Positions 59,748 through 64,000 of a DNA stretch of 64,000 bases are shown one piece after another. Source of the DNA: Platanthera guangdongensis (Eukaryota > Streptophyta > Magnoliopsida > Asparagales > Orchidaceae); NCBI GenBank assembly GCA_039583875.1, contig CM077165.1, positions 62,794,757 through 62,858,756 on the forward strand, written 5' to 3'. The stretch's first letter is position 1; each line of letters starts with the position of its first letter. Below the pieces are notes generated by a model. The model saw only the letters and a list, made by a program, of their open reading frames with translations, searched no databases and was not told the origin of the DNA. Position numbers and translations under genes: made by a program.

Positions 59748-62700
59748 TGTAACATCCCATGTTACTTCTAGGCCCCTTTCACTTAGATTGGGTTAGGCAT
59801 GAGATGGGTGACAGGGGTTTTAGCTAGGTTTGACCCTAGGTAGTGGGTTGTAGCCATGTGGGGCCCACTATAGGACCAAGTCAAACTAGGTCAAACTAGC
59901 CTAAATAGGGACCCAAACCACACCATGACCCCACCACATTGCCCTAACCCTAAAAACAATCTAAGTGCACCCTAAGGCATGCCATTAGGTCAACACTTTG
60001 ACCCCAGTTGACCAAAGTCAACCTTGGGCCTAATTTGGTCAAACCCACACTCATAAGCCCAATTAGCCTAAGTAGGGCACCCCCTTGACCCAACCCAAGT
60101 TGGGTGGTGCCACTAAGCTCATGACCATCAAATGGGGTCAGCCCACCACCATGGTTGACCAAGTCAACTCAGAGTCAACATAGTCAACACAATTGACCTA
60201 AAGAAGAAAATGAAGGCTAAGCTCACTCTCCTTGGACCAAGCCCACCAAATTTGGCCCATGGCCAGCCCAAGTGAACAAGACCAGCCCTACCCCTCTGGT
60301 TGAAGAGAGAGAATGCATGCAAGGGGGCATTATGGAGAAATCACCTAAAAAGAGGAGAGAGAAATGGAAAATGATGAGAGGTGGCCATGTGGCCTTCACT
60401 CCTTCAGCCCAAAAGGTGCTGGCCGACCTCCTCACAACATTCCAGAAGTAATTAAGGGCTGAGAACCACCTGGCAAGCATGGGCGGAGCAACCAAGGTTG
60501 AGCCGAGCTCACATAGGTTGTATCTCCCCATATACACCACCTCAACCCCAATTAACCCCTCCATCAGCTTCAGAGAGAGAGAGAAGGAATTGAAATCGAG
60601 TGTTGGAGCATGGTAAACGGTGGAGAATCAAGCATTCGGGGAGGAGCTCGCCGACGCACCACCACCATGGCAAACCGCCTCCTGACCCGCCGCCAAGCCC
60701 CAATCCAGGTCCGTTTCGCCGCCCCTCTACCTGTACTAGAATTCTAGATCCATTTAGGGAGATATCGGGCTCAATTGAGCCCGATGCCATGAGAGAAAAA
60801 CGAGAAATTTCGGGCTTTTTCTTCTTGCTCGAGTTCGCCGGAGGAGCCAACTCCGGCGGCCCCACCGCCGGGAAACGCTAGCCCCCACCTTAGCGAAGGT
60901 GGTGGCGACATCCGCCGGCGGTGGTGGTGGCGACATCCGCCGGCGGTGGTGGTGGCTCAACTGGCCGGAAAAGGCCAGTAAAGTTGCTCCAGGTCGGCTC
61001 AATCTCAGCCCTTGATCTGTTGGGGACGATGACCCGATTCCGTCCGTTCTTGCTTTAGGATTCGTGCAGATGATATGATATGATTTAAATTTAATTATTA
61101 TGAATAGTGTAATTATGTCACATAAATTTAGTGACATTGCATGTCCTATTTAGGCCTCTTAAAGGCATTTCCAGAACCTGGACCCTGAATGAAAAATGTA
61201 GCCTTACCTGTTAACTTTAATTTGACACCTTAATCATTAATTTTGGTCCAGTAGTCTGGCCTGTAGGGCATTTCTCCTAGGACTGGTCCTAGACAAGAGA
61301 AGAAATTCATTTGGATGCCCAAGTCAAACCAGCAATCACCATGGCCCCAAATTTTGGGTACATGCATGATTAGGGCATACCTAGCCCCTGCCAAAAATGG
61401 GGAATTTTTGAAACAACTTTTTCTATAGTTTTGGTCATAATATCAAATCCTAAATAAATGCAATATTTGGAGTTATATGACTCCTCATAGCCCCAAAGTT
61501 TGGTGGTAGGTCCTTGGGGATATCATTGGTGCATGATAAAAATTTCAGCACATTTGGATCACTACATGTTGGAAAACCCACTTGCATGTGTTGGTTTATA
61601 TATTGTCTTGGTGTGCCAATAACAATAATTTAAATATGGTGCATTCAGCCTAATTGAGGCACTCAAAAATCATGGATTTTATTCCAGTGGTTCATTAGGA
61701 TAAAGTTCACCCCTCAGATTAATTATGAGATTTTTGGAATCAAAAATCCCATTAATTAGAATTTTTAAAAATATAGCCCCTTTTTGAAAATAAATTGGAA
61801 AAATAGGTCTTTCTCAAGTAAAAGTCCTCAAACTTTGCCAAGTTAAAAATAAGGTTATATTTGACTTAGGAAAATTTGATCTTTCTGTTTGAAGAACTTT
61901 TGGAGTAAAATACCTTGAAATGCCCATTTTACCCTTTTTGCATTTATTCTTGAATTGATGGAATACACTTTAGATAAACTTGGAAATATTGCTAGTGTTG
62001 TATAATTGTATTATTAGTCTTGCATAATTATTTCAGAATTTATGGGTGTACTGATAATTTTTAAATTAATATAATGGCATTTTGGTAAATATGTAAGAAT
62101 GGGAATTGTTAGGCCATTACACTATAAAGGTTGATGAAACCCTGCCAATAGTCATACATTAATGTTTTATATGTTCTGTAATTTTTCTGGAATTTTGGAT
62201 TACATATTCCTTGTACTTCATTTGAAAAATGAAAATTATGTAGATTTGGTATTAAATAAGGAATTGGTATAAATAATCAAAGGAAAATTATGAAACCCTG
62301 TAGACAGAAATATTTTATCAATACACAACTCAGCAAAAATTACCTAGGTCAGTGGATTTTAAATTATACTACTTCATGTGTAAAGTGACCTAGGAAATAA
62401 ATTAAAAGATTTAATTAAGGGATTATTTGATCAAGGAAAATTATGAGATTCCATATGATAGTTCCTTTAGCCCATACCACCCTAGGATAAATAGTTAGGG
62501 GCAAGAGGACCTAAGGATTGAAAGATTCCATTTTGGGGTAATAATATGACATGGTCTGCATATAGCATAAATAGGTCATGCTTTAGGGGATTACCAGAGG
62601 ATTGATTATCAGAAGAATTAGGGAGTGCAATATGAATAATCCCTGATGGGTAGTATTGTCTTAGTGACTGGAGTAAATGTGCAAGTCTTTAGGTAGCAAT

Positions 62701-64000
62701 CAGAGTGGAGGTCGACGGAAGACCGTCGGTTTCCCGGTAATATCTTAAGTCACTAGGATTGTTCCAGAGCAACAATGAGAGCTGGGGTGAAACCTGGGTA
62801 GTCATCAACTAAAGTAAATATCCTTGCGAAAGGGAACTTTGGACGTAATCCCATCGTAGTTCCTAGTGCACCCGAGAGCCCTTCACCGGGTATACCCTGG
62901 GCAGTCCTGGGATTAACCTTAAATCACTAAGTATAATAACCCGTAGACAAGAGTAGTATAATAGGTTAAGACATTTGTTGTATCTTCTCACCCGTATAGG
63001 GTTGGAGAGTTTCATGTTATATGCTCACCCGTGTAGGGTTTGAGGGAATTGGTATAAATGCACTATTGTGCGTTCTCACCCGGGTTGGGTTTGAGGGTTT
63101 CAGGATGGGTTTGGTCCTGCGAGCGGAAGGCTCGAAATGAAAGACTTGCATGTGCATAAATATAGTGGCGGGGCATGCGGTACTGGCCGTTCGTCACACC
63201 GATGACAGTACGGTGCACCAGGCGGTTGTGAGGGTTAGAGGGGTCAGTGGGTTGTTTTACACTGCGGTCTGAAGGACGACCCCCGATAACGCACATCCGA
63301 CCCAAAAAGACTGACGGGTTGTCAGCAAAGTACGTACGCGAAACTCTAGAGTGCACCTTGGACGTGTACAAAGGCGTATGAGAGGGGTCTAAGGCTTGGT
63401 AGTGTGCATACCGGCCTAGAAGCGGAGACGCCCGCTCCGCTGCTGCCGTAGCCACAGCGGTGGTACCCGAGAGTGATGCTAGCTCTCAAAAAGTGAGTAC
63501 TAAAGGTCTGTGATCACAGAGTCGTTGTGCGTGAGTTGCACTTGCCTGTGCATAAAATTGCATCATAACATTCATTCATATTAGGTCATACGCTTCATAA
63601 ATTCTTATCATATAAACTAGTATAGACTCTTTTATATGATAAGTTAAATTTCCTGAAAATCCTAACTTATATATTTGTATGGACATTTATATAAGTTAGG
63701 GTACTTTTGTGATGGTAGTGTAGTGGTAGAATAGTTTTATTTACATGCTCTTACCTTCTGTTATTTACTTCCTTTACTAGTACTGCTCTTTACTTACTTG
63801 TACCATATTTAGAACTGCTAGTTAGTTTCTGTCACCTGCTTCCACTTTTGCTACCCCTTGTTGTCCTCCGCTTCGTCCTCCCGCTCGGTGCCTAGGAGTT
63901 GCGGGGCGAGGTGCGGAGGAAACGACTTAGTCTTTTTGACTAATGGTCGGTGACCATACTATTTTTAGGAGCCCGTGGAGATGGAGCACCAGCACGACGA
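59748..64000 (+). repeat. B2 3' LTR, cut by window end
   Basis: Nearly identical to the B1 3' LTR (for example two differences in about 300 bp where the B1 5' LTR has about 17). A duplicated GCGACATCCGCCGGCGGTGG unit at about 60904-60953 is absent from B1. Confidence 0.95.
60764..60785. repeat. 22-bp perfect palindrome in B2 3' LTR
   Basis: Identical to the copies at 36663-36684 and 46204-46225. Confidence 0.95.

Larger units (their letters stand above)
51530..64000 (+). mobile_element. Element B2: duplicated copy of B1, 5' LTR truncated, runs off the window
   Basis: It starts abruptly at a point equal to position 1278 of the B1 5' LTR, with no TG start and no target duplication. Internal sequence is about 99% identical to B1. 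Gag and pol are open. The 3' LTR continues past the window. Confidence 0.9.

Overview
The window is retrotransposon-dense plant nuclear DNA. I found no host gene, tRNA, rRNA or CRISPR array. Plant origin is shown by Ty1/copia and Ty3/gypsy lineages with primer sites like initiator tRNA-Met, an AAACCCTAA (telobox-like) leader and several-kilobase chromovirus LTRs. The species cannot be named from the sequence; dense nesting suggests repeat-rich heterochromatin.

Layout. (1) 1-14309: element D, a decayed plus-strand Sirevirus-like Ty1/copia element: 5' LTR tail, primer site, gag, protease/integrase, RT/RNase H, an array of GTGTCGACAC palindromes, then a 945-codon extra 3' ORF. Its integrase is broken at 4155-8705 by three stacked remnants: H (Tat-like Ty3/gypsy LTR and gag, +), G (5' LTR fragment, probably copia, +) and F (chromovirus 3' LTR and integrase tail, -). 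(2) 14310-15478: E, the 3' end of a minus-strand copia element, joined at about 15478 to C, the 5' half of a minus-strand Ty3/gypsy element. (3) The 5' LTR of C is split by two complete nested insertions: A (18979-34653, minus, LTRs over 5 kb, TSD AGTAT) and B1 (35659-49833, plus, LTRs of about 4.6 kb, TSD AGATA). LTR pieces of C lie at 18694-18978, 34659-35653 and 49839-51529. (4) 51530-64000: B2, a near-copy of B1 starting abruptly inside the 5' LTR. Its 5' LTR matches that of B1 and its 3' LTR matches that of B1, so B1/B2 look like a roughly 14.6-kb tandem duplication (36936-51529 repeated) rather than two insertions.

B1 and B2 keep open gag and a full 1126-codon pol carrying protease, RT, RNase H, integrase and a chromodomain-like tail. 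The others are dead, mostly through in-frame stop codons of the kind left by C-to-T decay.

Main candidates for something new: a short AT-rich GT-AG segment between gag and pol in A, B and C, of different length modulo 3 in each family, whose removal restores one continuous frame; family-specific arrays of short palindromic or inverted motifs in the U3 of nearly every LTR family; a TATA box plus palindrome array just upstream of the extra ORF of D, resembling an internal promoter; and a 20-bp palindrome conserved in the LTRs of both A and B.
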